In this document: positions 40,442 to 48,870 of the stretch, piece by piece | Position numbering within the stretch: position 1 is the first letter of the stretch | How the letters are laid out: each line of letters starts with the position of its first letter | Assembly (NCBI GenBank): GCA_028767165.1 | Contig: JARACJ010000006.1 | Span: forward strand, 186,001 to 250,000 | Source: Proteobacteria bacterium DTSAM18 | GTDB lineage: Bacteria > Myxococcota_A > UBA796 > GCA-2862545 | Length of the DNA stretch: 64,000 nt | Direction: 5' to 3' | The notes under the pieces: model-generated | What the model was told of the DNA's origin: nothing | Databases searched by the model: none | What the model saw: only the letters and a program-made list of their open reading frames with translations | Made by a program: the position numbers and the translations under genes

Positions 40442-43400
40442 ACGTCCCCCTCCTCCGCTGGACCGTCCCCGCATGAATCGGAGCACATCCACCTGGATCG
40501 AGTAAAGCGTGGGTACCATGACCAGCGTGAGCACGGTGGCGAAGGTCAGGCCGAAGATGACGGCGATGGCCATCGGGCCCCAGAACTGCGCCGACGAGCT
40601 GCCGGTGATGATCCGCAGGTTGACGAAGTCCACCGTGATGCCCAGCGCCATGGGGATGAGGCCGAGCGTGGTGGTGACGGCGGTGAGGATGACCGGCCGG
40701 AAGCGGGTGACACCGGCCTTGATGAGCGCATCCTCGACGTCCATGCCCTGCTTGCGGAGCTGCTGGACGTAGTCGAGCAGCACGATGGCGTTGTTCACGA
40801 CGACGCCGGCCAGGGAGATGACACCGATGCCCGTCATGATGATGCCGAACGCGGTGCCCGTGAAGATGAGACCCCACAACACGCCCACGAGGGACAGCAC
40901 CACGGTGAACATGATGATGGCCGGCATGGTGATGGAGTTGAACTGGCTCACCAGCACGATGAGGATGAGGAAGATGGCGGAGATCAGCGCCCAGCCGAGG
41001 AACGAGGCGGCCTCCGCCTGCTCGTCGTTGGCGCCACCCAGACGCAGGGAGACCCCTTCGGGCGCCTCGTAGGTGTCGATCCAGGCCTGGATCTCCTTCT
41101 GCATCTTGTTCTGCAGCGACGGATGGACCACGTCACCGGTGATGGTGACGACCGACTTCTGGTCGATGTGCTCGATGGTGCCGGAGCCGCCGGCCAGCTC
41201 GTAGGAGGCCACGGCGGACAGGGGCACGGCGAAGGTGTCGAGCTCCATGTCCTCCTTGCCGGGGATGTGCATGGCCAGGACGTCCTGCAGGCTGTCCCGG
41301 TACTCGGGTGCCAGCTCGACCGTGATGTCGTACTCCTCGTCGCCGGCGCGCAGCGCGGAGGCCTTGGTGCCGCTGATCGCGGTGCGCACCGCGGAGCCCA
41401 CGTCGTTGGTGGACACGCCCACGCGCTTCGCTGCGCCGCGGTTGACCCGCAGACGGAGCTCGGGACGACCGACCCGGTAGTTGTGGGTCAGGTCGGTGGC
41501 ACCCGCCACCTCTCCGCCGTTGTAGGGCACGGTGAGGCGGCCGATCTGACGGATGACGTCCGGCGCCACAAGACCGAGCTGGTGGAAGTCGTCGCCGGAG
41601 ATCTCCACCGAGATGGGATCTCCCACCGGCGGCCCCATCTCCTCGGGGTTCACGGCGATGTCGGCACCGGGGATCATCGCCACGGCCTCGCGGATGCGGG
41701 CGATGGTCTCGTCGGTGTCCTCGACGCGGATGGGCTCCCCTTCCTCGGCCTTCTCCCTCGTGGGCAGGAAGTCCACCGAGATGCGGGCGGCGTTGGTCTG
41801 CTCGGAGGCGCCGGCCATGGGGTTGGACGACCCGGACACACCGACCTCGGACACGTAGATGTCGACGTTCTCCTCGCTGGCGAGGATGCCTTCGATGCGT
41901 CGCACCACCTTGTCGGTGGCCTCGAGGTCGGCTCCCTCGGGAAGCTTCACGGACACCACCGCGCGATCGGGCTCGGTGGACGGGAAGAACTCCACACCGT
42001 GGTTGAGGAAGCCATAGGCGACCACCGAGAACACCAGGGTGCCGGCTCCGATCAGGGCCGAGCGGTAGCGGTGGTGGATGGACCACTTGAGCGCGCCCAC
42101 GTACTTCCGCATGACGGGCGACAGGCTGGACTCGTCGACAGGCTTGTCGACCAGGTGGCTCGCCTCCTCCTCGCTGACCCCTTCCTGGATCAGCTCCTCA
42201 CCCTTCTTGCGCTGCAGGCGCATCCACTGGGAGGCGGCCACGGGCAGGATGGCGACGGCCACCACCAGCGATGCGGTGAGCACGATGATGACGGTCTTGG
42301 GCAGGTAGCCCATGAACTGGCCCATGATGCCCGACCAGAACACCATCGGGAAGAAGGCGGCGACGGTGGTGGCCGTGGAGGCTGCGACCGCCATGGCCAC
42401 CTCGCGCGTGCCCACGATGGCCGCTTCCTTCAGGGGCAGGCCCTCCTCGAGGTGCCGGTAGATGTTCTCGACCACCACGATCGCGTTGTCGACCAGCATG
42501 CCCAGCGCCAGGATGAGGCTGAAGAGCACGACCATGTTCAGCGTGAAGCCGAGGGCATCGAGCACCAGGAAGCTGATGAGCATCGACAGGGGGATGGCCA
42601 CGGCCACGAACAGGCTGTTGCGGGCGCCCATGAAGACGAGCAGCACGGCCACCACGAGGATGAGCGCGGTGACGATGTTGTTCTCGAGCTCGGAGACCAT
42701 GTCCTCGATGGCCTCGGACTGGTCGGCGGTGACCTTGTAGGTGACGCCGTCCGGCCAGTCGCCGGACTCGAGGGCCACCAGCTCCTTGATGCCGTCGGCG
42801 ACTTCCAGGATGTTGGCACCGGTGCGCTTCTTGACCGACAGCGTGACCGAGGGAACCCCGTTCATGCGGGCGTAGGTGCTGCGCTCCTCGAAGCCATCGA
42901 CCACGCGGGCCAGGTCGCTCACGAAGACGGGTCGATCGCCCACCCTCTTGATCGCGACCTCCTCCACCTGCCGGGCGTCGGTGAACTCACCGGGGGTGCG
43001 GAGCAGGTAGGTGCCGGAGCCCACGGTGACGTTGCCACCGGGGATGTTGACGTTCTCGTTCTGGATGGCGCCGATGACGTCGTTCATGCCCAGACCGAAG
43101 TGTGTCAGGCGCTCGGGGTAGACCTGCACGAGGATCTCGCGCTCCCGACCGCCGGTGACACCGGCCTCGAGCACGCCGGGCAGGCGCACGACCTTCTCCT
43201 CCAGATCCTCGGCCAGGGACTTGAGCCCCTGCTCGTCCACGCCGCCGGCCAGGGTGACCAGGAGGACGGGGATGTCGGAGAAGGAGACCTCCGCCACGGT
43301 GGGATCCTCGGCGTCGTCCGGCAGCTTGGGCCGCGCGCGGTTGACGCGATCGCGGACCTTCTGCAGGGCGTCGTCGATGTCGACCTCGGGCTCGAACTCG

Positions 43401-43672
43401 ATGGAGACCACCGACAGGCCCTCGGCGGAGGACGACGACATCTTCTTCACGTCGGTGAGCGACGCGAGCTCGTCTTCGAGGGGGTTGGTCACGAGACCCT
43501 CGATGTCCTCCGGCGCCACGCCGATGTAGGGCGTGGTGACCAGGACCACCGGGATCTCGACGTCCGGTGCCGACTCACGGGGAAGCTCGAGATAGGCCCG
43601 GCCGCCGAAGAGGACGGCGACCAGGACGAGCAACGCAACCGTCACGGCCCTCTGTACCAATGCACGAATCAT
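39029..43672 (-). CDS. RND efflux pump fused in frame to a TolC-like outer-membrane channel
   Basis: A single open frame of 1547 residues. Residues 1-1077 are a complete HAE1/AcrB-type pump: TM1 (ALVQRAVTVALLVLVAVLFG), periplasmic loops, LGMLVDNAIVVVENIYRHLE in TM4 (the second Asp of AcrB's Asp pair is Asn here), a second half starting near residue 535, and the last TM helices to VMVPTLYSIQVDVLRFMRG. After SSGGGGR, residue 1078 begins MGKGSAMAAAMLAILAGGMV, then ALPAQA, a signal peptide leading directly into a TolC/OEP protein (about 445 residues). There is no stop in any frame close to the join. Internal ATG 40441 has its own GGAGGAGGGGG, so free TolC can be made. The start is ATG 43672, 28 nt after the adaptor gene. 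Confidence 0.9.
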   Translation of the reverse strand: MIRALVQRAVTVALLVLVAVLFGGRAYLELPRESAPDVEIPVVLVTTPYIGVAPEDIEGLVTNPLEDELASLTDVKKMSSSSAEGLSVVSIEFEPEVDIDDALQKVRDRVNRARPKLPDDAEDPTVAEVSFSDIPVLLVTLAGGVDEQGLKSLAEDLEEKVVRLPGVLEAGVTGGREREILVQVYPERLTHFGLGMNDVIGAIQNENVNIPGGNVTVGSGTYLLRTPGEFTDARQVEEVAIKRVGDRPVFVSDLARVVDGFEERSTYARMNGVPSVTLSVKKRTGANILEVADGIKELVALESGDWPDGVTYKVTADQSEAIEDMVSELENNIVTALILVVAVLLVFMGARNSLFVAVAIPLSMLISFLVLDALGFTLNMVVLFSLILALGMLVDNAIVVVENIYRHLEEGLPLKEAAIVGTREVAMAVAASTATTVAAFFPMVFWSGIMGQFMGYLPKTVIIVLTASLVVAVAILPVAASQWMRLQRKKGEELIQEGVSEEEASHLVDKPVDESSLSPVMRKYVGALKWSIHHRYRSALIGAGTLVFSVVAYGFLNHGVEFFPSTEPDRAVVSVKLPEGADLEATDKVVRRIEGILASEENVDIYVSEVGVSGSSNPMAGASEQTNAARISVDFLPTREKAEEGEPIRVEDTDETIARIREAVAMIPGADIAVNPEEMGPPVGDPISVEISGDDFHQLGLVAPDVIRQIGRLTVPYNGGEVAGATDLTHNYRVGRPELRLRVNRGAAKRVGVSTNDVGSAVRTAISGTKASALRAGDEEYDITVELAPEYRDSLQDVLAMHIPGKEDMELDTFAVPLSAVASYELAGGSGTIEHIDQKSVVTITGDVVHPSLQNKMQKEIQAWIDTYEAPEGVSLRLGGANDEQAEAASFLGWALISAIFLILIVLVSQFNSITMPAIIMFTVVLSLVGVLWGLIFTGTAFGIIMTGIGVISLAGVVVNNAIVLLDYVQQLRKQGMDVEDALIKAGVTRFRPVILTAVTTTLGLIPMALGITVDFVNLRIITGSSSAQFWGPMAIAVIFGLTFATVLTLVMVPTLYSIQVDVLRFMRGRSSGGGGRMGKGSAMAAAMLAILAGGMVALPAQAATLEEVYQAAEEENIDLQLAIENTKQYKAIQWQALSALLPQVNMGAQYAINQNEVIFDAVPGEIDPAVFAPLATHPDSPFTVSFLQDAFVPALQGLAGGAGGPTEETGPIVIQAKSAWTGNLNITQPIFSGGALPAWLSAKQMYDASVDDLSRSRQLIRVQVAASFYTLDAVREAVGVYERSIETAEESLRLAKARTAAGLEEQRVVLQAELQLARARRDLEGAQRNLVDAEERFRVLTGLPGDTPLEVGDRVMVPETLEDSLAIAFDARPDISAEEHRRKAVKLERTARDLTWMPSVDFYFTEIYQQIPGFVPQNFQWQTGFQFNWQIFNGGARIGKTREMASKVRAQENIEELTFRQVEQDVRTAWADLERAELALTSVESELALADENYRLTELSYKAGSATYLDVETAALSRDNVRISYLSEKAQRDQAAIQVLAAIGAL

Positions 43673-43700
43673 GGGAAATGCCTCGCTTCGGTTGCGTCCG

Positions 43701-44771
43701 TCAGTAGGTGACCCGGCCTGCTTCGCAGCAGACGCCTTCACGGGCGAGCACGAGCACGTCGCCGTCGACCAGATCGTGCTGACCGGTGGTGACCACCTTG
43801 TCGCCGACGCTCAGGCCGTCCGTGACGACCACCTGGCCGGACACGACGTCGCCGAGGGTGAGTTCACGCCATCGGGCGATGTTGTCGTCACCGACCACGA
43901 ACACGCCGTAGCCGTCGAGCCGCGTGACCAGCCAGTCCTGGGGAAGGACCACCACGTCGTCCCGGATGGGGCGCTGCACCTTGACCCGGGCGATCATGCC
44001 GGGGAGCAGCGTGCGGTCGGGGTTGGGCACCTCCACTTCGACCATGAAGGATCGGGTGGACAGGTTGGCGACGGGGCTGACCCGGCTGACGACGCCGGGC
44101 ACCGACGCGCCGCGGGCGGCGGTGGTGACCTGGGCCTCCATGCCCTCCTGCAGCGCCACGATGTCGCGGTCGGACACCGACAGGGACACCTTCAGGGGGT
44201 CGAGCTGGACCAGGCGCGCCACGGGGGCACCGGGGCCGACCACCTCTCCGACGTCGAGATCCATCTCACCGACGACCCCGCTGAAGGGTGCGGTGATGGT
44301 GGCCCGCTCCAGGGAGTTGCGGGCGAGCCGCACCTGGGACTTGGCCACGTCGACCTGGGTGCGCAGGCCCTCCACCTGGGCCGCGATGGCCATCTCGCCC
44401 AGCTGCTCGAGACGGCTGAGGTCGTCCTCTGCCTGGGCGAGCTGTGCCTTGGCCTGCTCGAGGCTCGCGAGCTTGGGCTCCCGGTCGATCCAGGCGATCG
44501 TCTGGCCCTTCTTCACCTCTTCGCCCTCGTGGACGAAGACCTTCTCGACGAAGCCGCCGTAGGCGGAGGCGAGGATGGCATCCTCGGAGCCCTCGAACTC
44601 ACCGGGCAGGTCCAGGGTGAAGTCGAGGGCGCTCGTCTGCAGGACGGCGGCCTCGACACGGGTGGCGGAGACGTCCGGGGCCGTGCGCTCGGCACGCTCG
44701 GTCTCACCACCGCTCTCGTCACCACCACAGGCCAGGAGGCCCATCGCCAGCATCAGCATCATGCGGTTCAT
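43701..44771 (-). CDS. RND efflux periplasmic adaptor (membrane fusion lipoprotein)
   Basis: This is a 356-residue lipoprotein with signal MNRMMLMLAMGLLAC (lipobox LLAC). The lipoyl/barrel-sandwich halves are FVEKVFVHEGEEVKKGQTIA and ATITAPFSGVVGEMDLDVGE. Between them is the alpha-hairpin (LEQAKAQLAQAEDDLSRLEQ, LRTQVDVAKSQVRLARNSLE). The beta-barrel and membrane-proximal domains follow (VSLSVSDRDIVALQEGMEA, then GDKVVTTGQHDLVDGDVL). It bridges the RND pump and TolC. Its ATG (44771) overlaps the TetR stop in ATGA, so the two are translationally coupled; the pump gene follows after 28 nt. Confidence 0.95.
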   Translation of the reverse strand: MNRMMLMLAMGLLACGGDESGGETERAERTAPDVSATRVEAAVLQTSALDFTLDLPGEFEGSEDAILASAYGGFVEKVFVHEGEEVKKGQTIAWIDREPKLASLEQAKAQLAQAEDDLSRLEQLGEMAIAAQVEGLRTQVDVAKSQVRLARNSLERATITAPFSGVVGEMDLDVGEVVGPGAPVARLVQLDPLKVSLSVSDRDIVALQEGMEAQVTTAARGASVPGVVSRVSPVANLSTRSFMVEVEVPNPDRTLLPGMIARVKVQRPIRDDVVVLPQDWLVTRLDGYGVFVVGDDNIARWRELTLGDVVSGQVVVTDGLSVGDKVVTTGQHDLVDGDVLVLAREGVCCEAGRVTY

Positions 44772-45358
44772 CGTGCTTGGACTCCATGAAGAAACAGATC
44801 GAAGAGGTCTTCCGCCTGGGATGCGGCTTCCTGCCAACCGAGGACGCCGGCCCAGGTGTGGGTGTTGCAGGCCCCGAGGATGCTCAGGGCGACGGAGATG
44901 GGATCGCGGCGCAGCGCCAGCCGGCCTTCGGCCTCGCCCGCCTCCAGTGCGGTCGCGATGGCCTGGACCACGCGGATGGTGACGTTGCCGGCATCGTGCT
45001 CGGGCAGCGACTCGGCGCCCACGGGGGCGAACACCAGGGTCATGAGACGCAGGCTGTCGGTGTCGTCGAGCCCCTCGCGGACCATGCGGGCCATGAACTG
45101 CCGGAGCCGCTCGACCGCATCGAGGGAGGCGCACTCGAGGGTGTCGGCGATGAGGGCCTCGAGCGCGAGCATGCGCGCGCGGACGACCTCCCGGAAGAGC
45201 CCCTCCTTGCCCTCGAAGTAGTAGTACAGCGTCGGCTTGGTGACCCCTGCCTCCTGCACCACCTGGCGCACGGAGGTGGCCGCGTACCCCTGCTGCCCGA
45301 ACAACCGGGTCGCCACTTCCATGATGCGCTCACGCACCGTCGCGTTCGTCTCCGCCAA
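44768..45358 (-). CDS. TetR-family repressor of the efflux operon
   Basis: This is a 196-residue regulator. The HTH is typical of TetR/AcrR: RERIMEVATRLFGQQGYAAT, SVRQVVQEAGVTKPTLYYYF, EGKEGLFREVV. The ligand-binding C-domain is family-variable. The start is TTG 45358: GGAGG lies 4 nt upstream and the protein begins AETNATVRERIM, as homologues do. Frames reaching further up run through the operator. A perfect palindrome at 45386-45403, 28 nt before the start, is the likely operator, so the repressor should control itself, the adaptor, pump-TolC and perhaps plsY, and be released by a pump substrate. Confidence 0.92.
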   Translation of the reverse strand: MAETNATVRERIMEVATRLFGQQGYAATSVRQVVQEAGVTKPTLYYYFEGKEGLFREVVRARMLALEALIADTLECASLDAVERLRQFMARMVREGLDDTDSLRLMTLVFAPVGAESLPEHDAGNVTIRVVQAIATALEAGEAEGRLALRRDPISVALSILGACNTHTWAGVLGWQEAASQAEDLFDLFLHGVQAR

Positions 45359-45385
45359 CGTGCCTCCGGCCTGCTTCGTCCGCCC

Positions 45386-45403
45386 ACCTACCGAACGGTA
45401 GGT
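45386..45403. promoter_or_regulatory. Palindromic TetR operator
   Basis: ACCTACCG-AA-CGGTAGGT is an 18-bp palindrome with a 2-bp centre, and a further TAGG follows on the right. Its position 28 nt upstream of the repressor start, and the TACCGnnCGGTA core common to TetR/AcrR-type operators, make autoregulation likely. Confidence 0.8.
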
Positions 45404-45711
45404 AGGGCCATCGCGCGCCCCCATGGCCCGGTCGGTCCTCGCTGTCGATGGTTGAGGACCCCCTCCACCCGACGAGGTAGCCCGCATGCACCGGCACGAA
45501 ACGCAGCGGGTTGCGGCATCCCCCCGGTCTGTCCGTGCTTTCGGCGTACGGCACGCCCCTCGCGCTCCGCCGTCATCGTTTGTCATCGGAACGGATCGGA
45601 ACGGAACGGGGTCCATGGCCTTTCTTCGCCATCCTTGCCACGCCGTCACCGGATCTCCACCGTCCATCTGCTAGGTTTGCCCCGCACGCGAGAGGCGTTC
45701 GAGGGGGAAGC
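45404..45711. other. Divergent intergenic region
   Basis: This region of about 310 bp holds the promoter for the TetR efflux operon (leftward) and for the amidohydrolase lipoprotein (rightward). Apart from the operator just to the left I see no further strong palindrome or terminator. A repetitive CGGAACGGATCGGAACGGAACGG tract lies near 45589-45610. Confidence 0.45.
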
Positions 45712-48135
45712 ATGAAGCGTCTGGTACTGGCATTGGCACTGTTGACCGGAGGCTGTGATGTGGCCGGTGTGTCCGGCGACGACACGGGCCTGTCCGCCAC
45801 CGACACCGCGGTTGTCACCGGTGATACCGGCACACCCGCCCAGGGCGAGCCGGTCACCACCTGCGCCAACGACTTCGAGCCCGTGCAGGGCCAGGTCTGC
45901 CGGGTCATCCCGGGCAGCAACGGGTGGCAGCTGCTGCAGGGCGACGTGCTGGCCCCCTACGAGGTGTTCGAGCACGGCACGGTCCTGCTCGATTCCGACG
46001 GCATGATCGCCTGCACCGGCTGCGACTGCGCAGACGAGCCCGAGGCGGCGGACGCCACCGTGATCAACTGCCCCGAGGGCGTCATCTCGGCCGGTCTGGT
46101 CAACCCCCACGAGCACATCACGTACTCCGAGAACGCTCCCCTGCCCCCGTCCAGCACGCGGTACGACCACCGCCACGAGTGGCGCGAGGCCCTGTCCACC
46201 CCGTCGAATCCCAGCGGCACCACCCAGACCAGCGCCGGCACGCGGTGGGTCGAGCTGCGGCAGGCCTTCGGCGGCGCCACCACCCTCGTGGGATCGGGCC
46301 GTGCCACCGGCATGCTGCGCAACCCGGACGGCGGCGGGGCCCACAACCTCGGCATCGACCTGCCCTATGTCGACAACGAGACCTTCCCCCTCGGCGACGC
46401 CAACCGACAGTTCCGATCCGGGTGCGGCTGGAACTACACCACCGATGCCTGGGCGGCCCTGCAGTCGGAGGCCTACGTGCCCCACATCGCCGAGGGCATC
46501 GACGACTACGCCGCCGAGGAGGCCCGCTGCACCACGTCGATGTTCGACGGGGCCCGCGACTTCACCAACAGCAACGCCGCCCACGTGCACGCCATCGGCC
46601 TCACCACCGAGCAGTACCGCATCATGGCGGATGCGGGCACGGTGCTCGTGTGGTCGCCACGGTCCAACCTGTCGCTGTACAGCCAGACCGCCCAGGTCGC
46701 CCTGTTCGAGCGCATGGCGGGCCACATCGCACTGAGCACCGACTGGTCCTACTCCGGATCCATCCACATGGTCCGCGAGCTGGCCTGCGCCGCGGCGTTC
46801 AACGAGAACAACCTGTCCGGCCACTTCTCGGACGGCGACCTGTGGCGCATGGCCACCCTCGGCGCCGCCCGGGCGCTCCAGGCCGACCACATGATCGGCG
46901 CCCTCCTGCCCGGCATGGTGGGCGACATCGCCGTGTTCGACGGCCGGCAGCGCGCGCACCACCGCGCGGTCATCGACGCCGGCGCCGACGACGTGCGCCT
47001 GGTGCTCCGCGGTGGCGTGCCGCTGCTCGGAGAGGCGTACACCGTGGGGGAGCTGCGGGACGACTGCGACCCCGTCGACGTGTGCGGCACCGGGTTCGCC
47101 GTGTGCACCGAGGGAGAGTACGGCGTGAGCCTGGCCGAGCTGCAGGCCGACGCCGCTGGCGCCTATCCGCTGTTCTTCTGCGACGACGTGCCCACGAACG
47201 AGCCCAGCTGCGTGCCCGCCCGCGACGACGCCACCGGCACCTGGCCCGGCCTGCCCACCGATGGCGATGCCGATGGCGATGGGCTGGCCGACGAAGCCGA
47301 CAACTGCCCCCTGATCTTCAACCCGGTGCGCCCCATGGACGGCGGCGTGCAGCCGGATCTCGACGACGACGGCATCGGGGATGCCTGCGACCCCACGCCC
47401 CTGGATCTGGACCCGGACGACGACGGCCTGCTGCTGCTCGACGACAACTGCTGGCTGATGCCCAACGAGGACCAGGCAGACGCCGATGGCGACGGCCTCG
47501 GCGACGCGTGCGACGTCTGCCCCGACGCCATCTCTCCCGAGGGCCCCTGTCCGCCGGCCTCCGCCACGGTTCCCGACATCCGCACGGACCTGTCGGACGA
47601 CGTGGTGGTCACGGTGTCCGCCGTGGTCGTCACCGGCGTGGGCAGCTCGGGCTTCTACATCCAGGATCCCACCGTCACCGACGGCATCGACGCGGGCCTG
47701 TACGTGTACACGGGGTCGTCTCCCGGTGTCGACGTGGGCGACGAGGTCACGGTCACCGGCACCACGGCCACCTACTACGGCGAGCGGCAGCTCACCGACG
47801 GCCAGGCGTCCGTCACGGGCACCGGCACCATCACGCCCCTCAGCCTGACCGCCAGCGAGGCCACCTCGGAGGACTACGAGGGCGTGCTGGTCACCGTCAG
47901 CGGCACCGTCACCAGCACGGCCTACGACTGCACCGACGACCACGGCAGCTGCGGTGACGAGAACCTGTGGGAAGTGGGCGGCGCGTCCGGCGTCGTGGTG
48001 TACGACCGCCTGTACGAAGGCGCCGACTGGGCCGACCACATCGGCGGGGTTCCCGTCACCGGCGTGATGGGGTGGCGGTTCGACCGGCGCCGGCTGATGC
48101 CGCGCGCCGCCGGGGACTTCTCACCGCTGGACTGA
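45712..48135 (+). CDS. Amidohydrolase-like lipoprotein with TSP3 repeats and OB-like C-terminal domain
   Basis: This is an 807-residue lipoprotein (MKRLVLALALLTGGC) with a Thr/Asp-rich linker. Residues about 65-455 form an amidohydrolase-superfamily domain: GVISAGLVNPHEHITY (HxH metal site), an AHVHAIGLTTEQYRIMADAG segment, SPRSNLSLYSQ, and LSTDWSYSGSIHM (Asp ligand) followed by LWRMATLGAARALQ and LLPGMVGDIAVFDG. This order fits ATZ/TRZ-like or guanine-deaminase-like hydrolases. About 510-605 are TSP3-type repeats. About 620-800 is a beta-rich domain (VVTGVGSSGFYIQDP, YVYTGSSPGVDVGDEVTVTG) like OB-fold modules of secreted nucleases. The substrate is unknown. ATG 45712 follows GAGGGGGAAG. Its last 58 bp are duplicated downstream at 48871. 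Confidence 0.85.
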   Translation: MKRLVLALALLTGGCDVAGVSGDDTGLSATDTAVVTGDTGTPAQGEPVTTCANDFEPVQGQVCRVIPGSNGWQLLQGDVLAPYEVFEHGTVLLDSDGMIACTGCDCADEPEAADATVINCPEGVISAGLVNPHEHITYSENAPLPPSSTRYDHRHEWREALSTPSNPSGTTQTSAGTRWVELRQAFGGATTLVGSGRATGMLRNPDGGGAHNLGIDLPYVDNETFPLGDANRQFRSGCGWNYTTDAWAALQSEAYVPHIAEGIDDYAAEEARCTTSMFDGARDFTNSNAAHVHAIGLTTEQYRIMADAGTVLVWSPRSNLSLYSQTAQVALFERMAGHIALSTDWSYSGSIHMVRELACAAAFNENNLSGHFSDGDLWRMATLGAARALQADHMIGALLPGMVGDIAVFDGRQRAHHRAVIDAGADDVRLVLRGGVPLLGEAYTVGELRDDCDPVDVCGTGFAVCTEGEYGVSLAELQADAAGAYPLFFCDDVPTNEPSCVPARDDATGTWPGLPTDGDADGDGLADEADNCPLIFNPVRPMDGGVQPDLDDDGIGDACDPTPLDLDPDDDGLLLLDDNCWLMPNEDQADADGDGLGDACDVCPDAISPEGPCPPASATVPDIRTDLSDDVVVTVSAVVVTGVGSSGFYIQDPTVTDGIDAGLYVYTGSSPGVDVGDEVTVTGTTATYYGERQLTDGQASVTGTGTITPLSLTASEATSEDYEGVLVTVSGTVTSTAYDCTDDHGSCGDENLWEVGGASGVVVYDRLYEGADWADHIGGVPVTGVMGWRFDRRRLMPRAAGDFSPLD
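48078..48135 (+). repeat. Direct repeat copy 1 (3' end of amidohydrolase gene)
   Basis: This 58-bp sequence ends exactly with the gene's TGA. It is identical to 48871-48928 except position 48087 (G here, A in copy 2). Similarity stops abruptly at both ends. Confidence 0.92.
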
Positions 48136-48467
48136 GGTGCGTATCGGTCCATTTCTCGCAAGTCACGCTTCGGCGCTCAACAGCGCTTGCGTAGCCCACT
48201 TGTACCACCCAAACCACCTGCAGGATCCGCCTACTGCTAGCGTACAATAGGCATTCCTCACGAATTGCAGGCCCGTCACTTCTTCCAGGTATGAGAATTG
48301 CACCACCGATAGATGCCCCACTCGGTATCCAATCGGGCAGCCTCAAAACCGCTTGGGCGGCAGCCAGAAATAGGCTTAGAAAGCCACAATCAGAGGATCG
48401 ACGGATCCGTCAAGAATTTACTCCGAGATCCGACTTCATCTGTGGTATGCTCATCGCAGTCGGACGA

Positions 48468-48497
48468 AAGCCGAGGCTGTTGCAGCAGCCTCGGCTT
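48468..48497 (+). ncRNA. Strong hairpin in candidate ncRNA
   Basis: A perfect 12-bp stem (48468-48479 with 48486-48497) has loop TTGCAG. It is followed by two CCTAGG blocks (48498-48503, 48517-48522) that can pair with each other. A second nested hairpin lies at 48563-48618 (CTACTG/CAGTAG outside, CTCTCAT/ATGAGAG inside). This suggests a structured transcript; its 5' end is not identified. Confidence 0.45.
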
Positions 48498-48804
48498 CCT
48501 AGGAATCACTGCTCTGCCTAGGCCGAACGATGAGTGGATTCGATATCCAGCGGCATTGTCGCCTACTGAGACTCTCATCGTCAAGCGTCAGAATGAAATG
48601 AGAGCTATCAACCAGTAGAGGCGAAAATCACTACGCTCACTTGTACAGCCCGTGGCTGTTGCTGCGGCGCACCCGTTGTGATTCGTACGATCAATGGTCG
48701 TCGTGTTCCGATTCACATCTGACGCCTGTCCGCGCTTCACTCCTTAGAGTGAACAGGGGATGGATTGGCCTTTGCCAGCGAGGCTGCGGCACGAGGCTAG
48801 TCAA

Positions 48805-48835
48805 GGGAGCAGACGAATCGTCTGCTCCCTTTTTT
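48805..48835 (+). terminator. Perfect intrinsic terminator in the inserted block
   Basis: GGGAGCAGACG (48805-48815) pairs with CGTCTGCTCCC (48819-48829) over a 3-nt loop and is followed by six T. This is the best T-tract terminator in the window, and no protein gene on the plus strand lies just before it. Confidence 0.9.
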
Positions 48836-48870
48836 CCCGAAGCTCCAACAACTGGGAATGACCGAGTTCC

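Noticed and set aside
40139-43711. A 1190-residue plus-strand open frame opposite the RND pump
   Set aside because: His/Asp/Gly-rich low-complexity product typical of antisense frames in high-GC genes; the pump frame on the other strand is certain.
48313-48618. A 101-residue ORF inside the inserted block
   Set aside because: There is no Shine-Dalgarno, it runs through the strong hairpins, and the product resembles no family; left as non-coding.
48136-48870. Retron msr-msd locus
   Set aside because: Hairpins and a terminator are present, but no reverse transcriptase or effector gene is adjacent and no a1/a2 pair was found.
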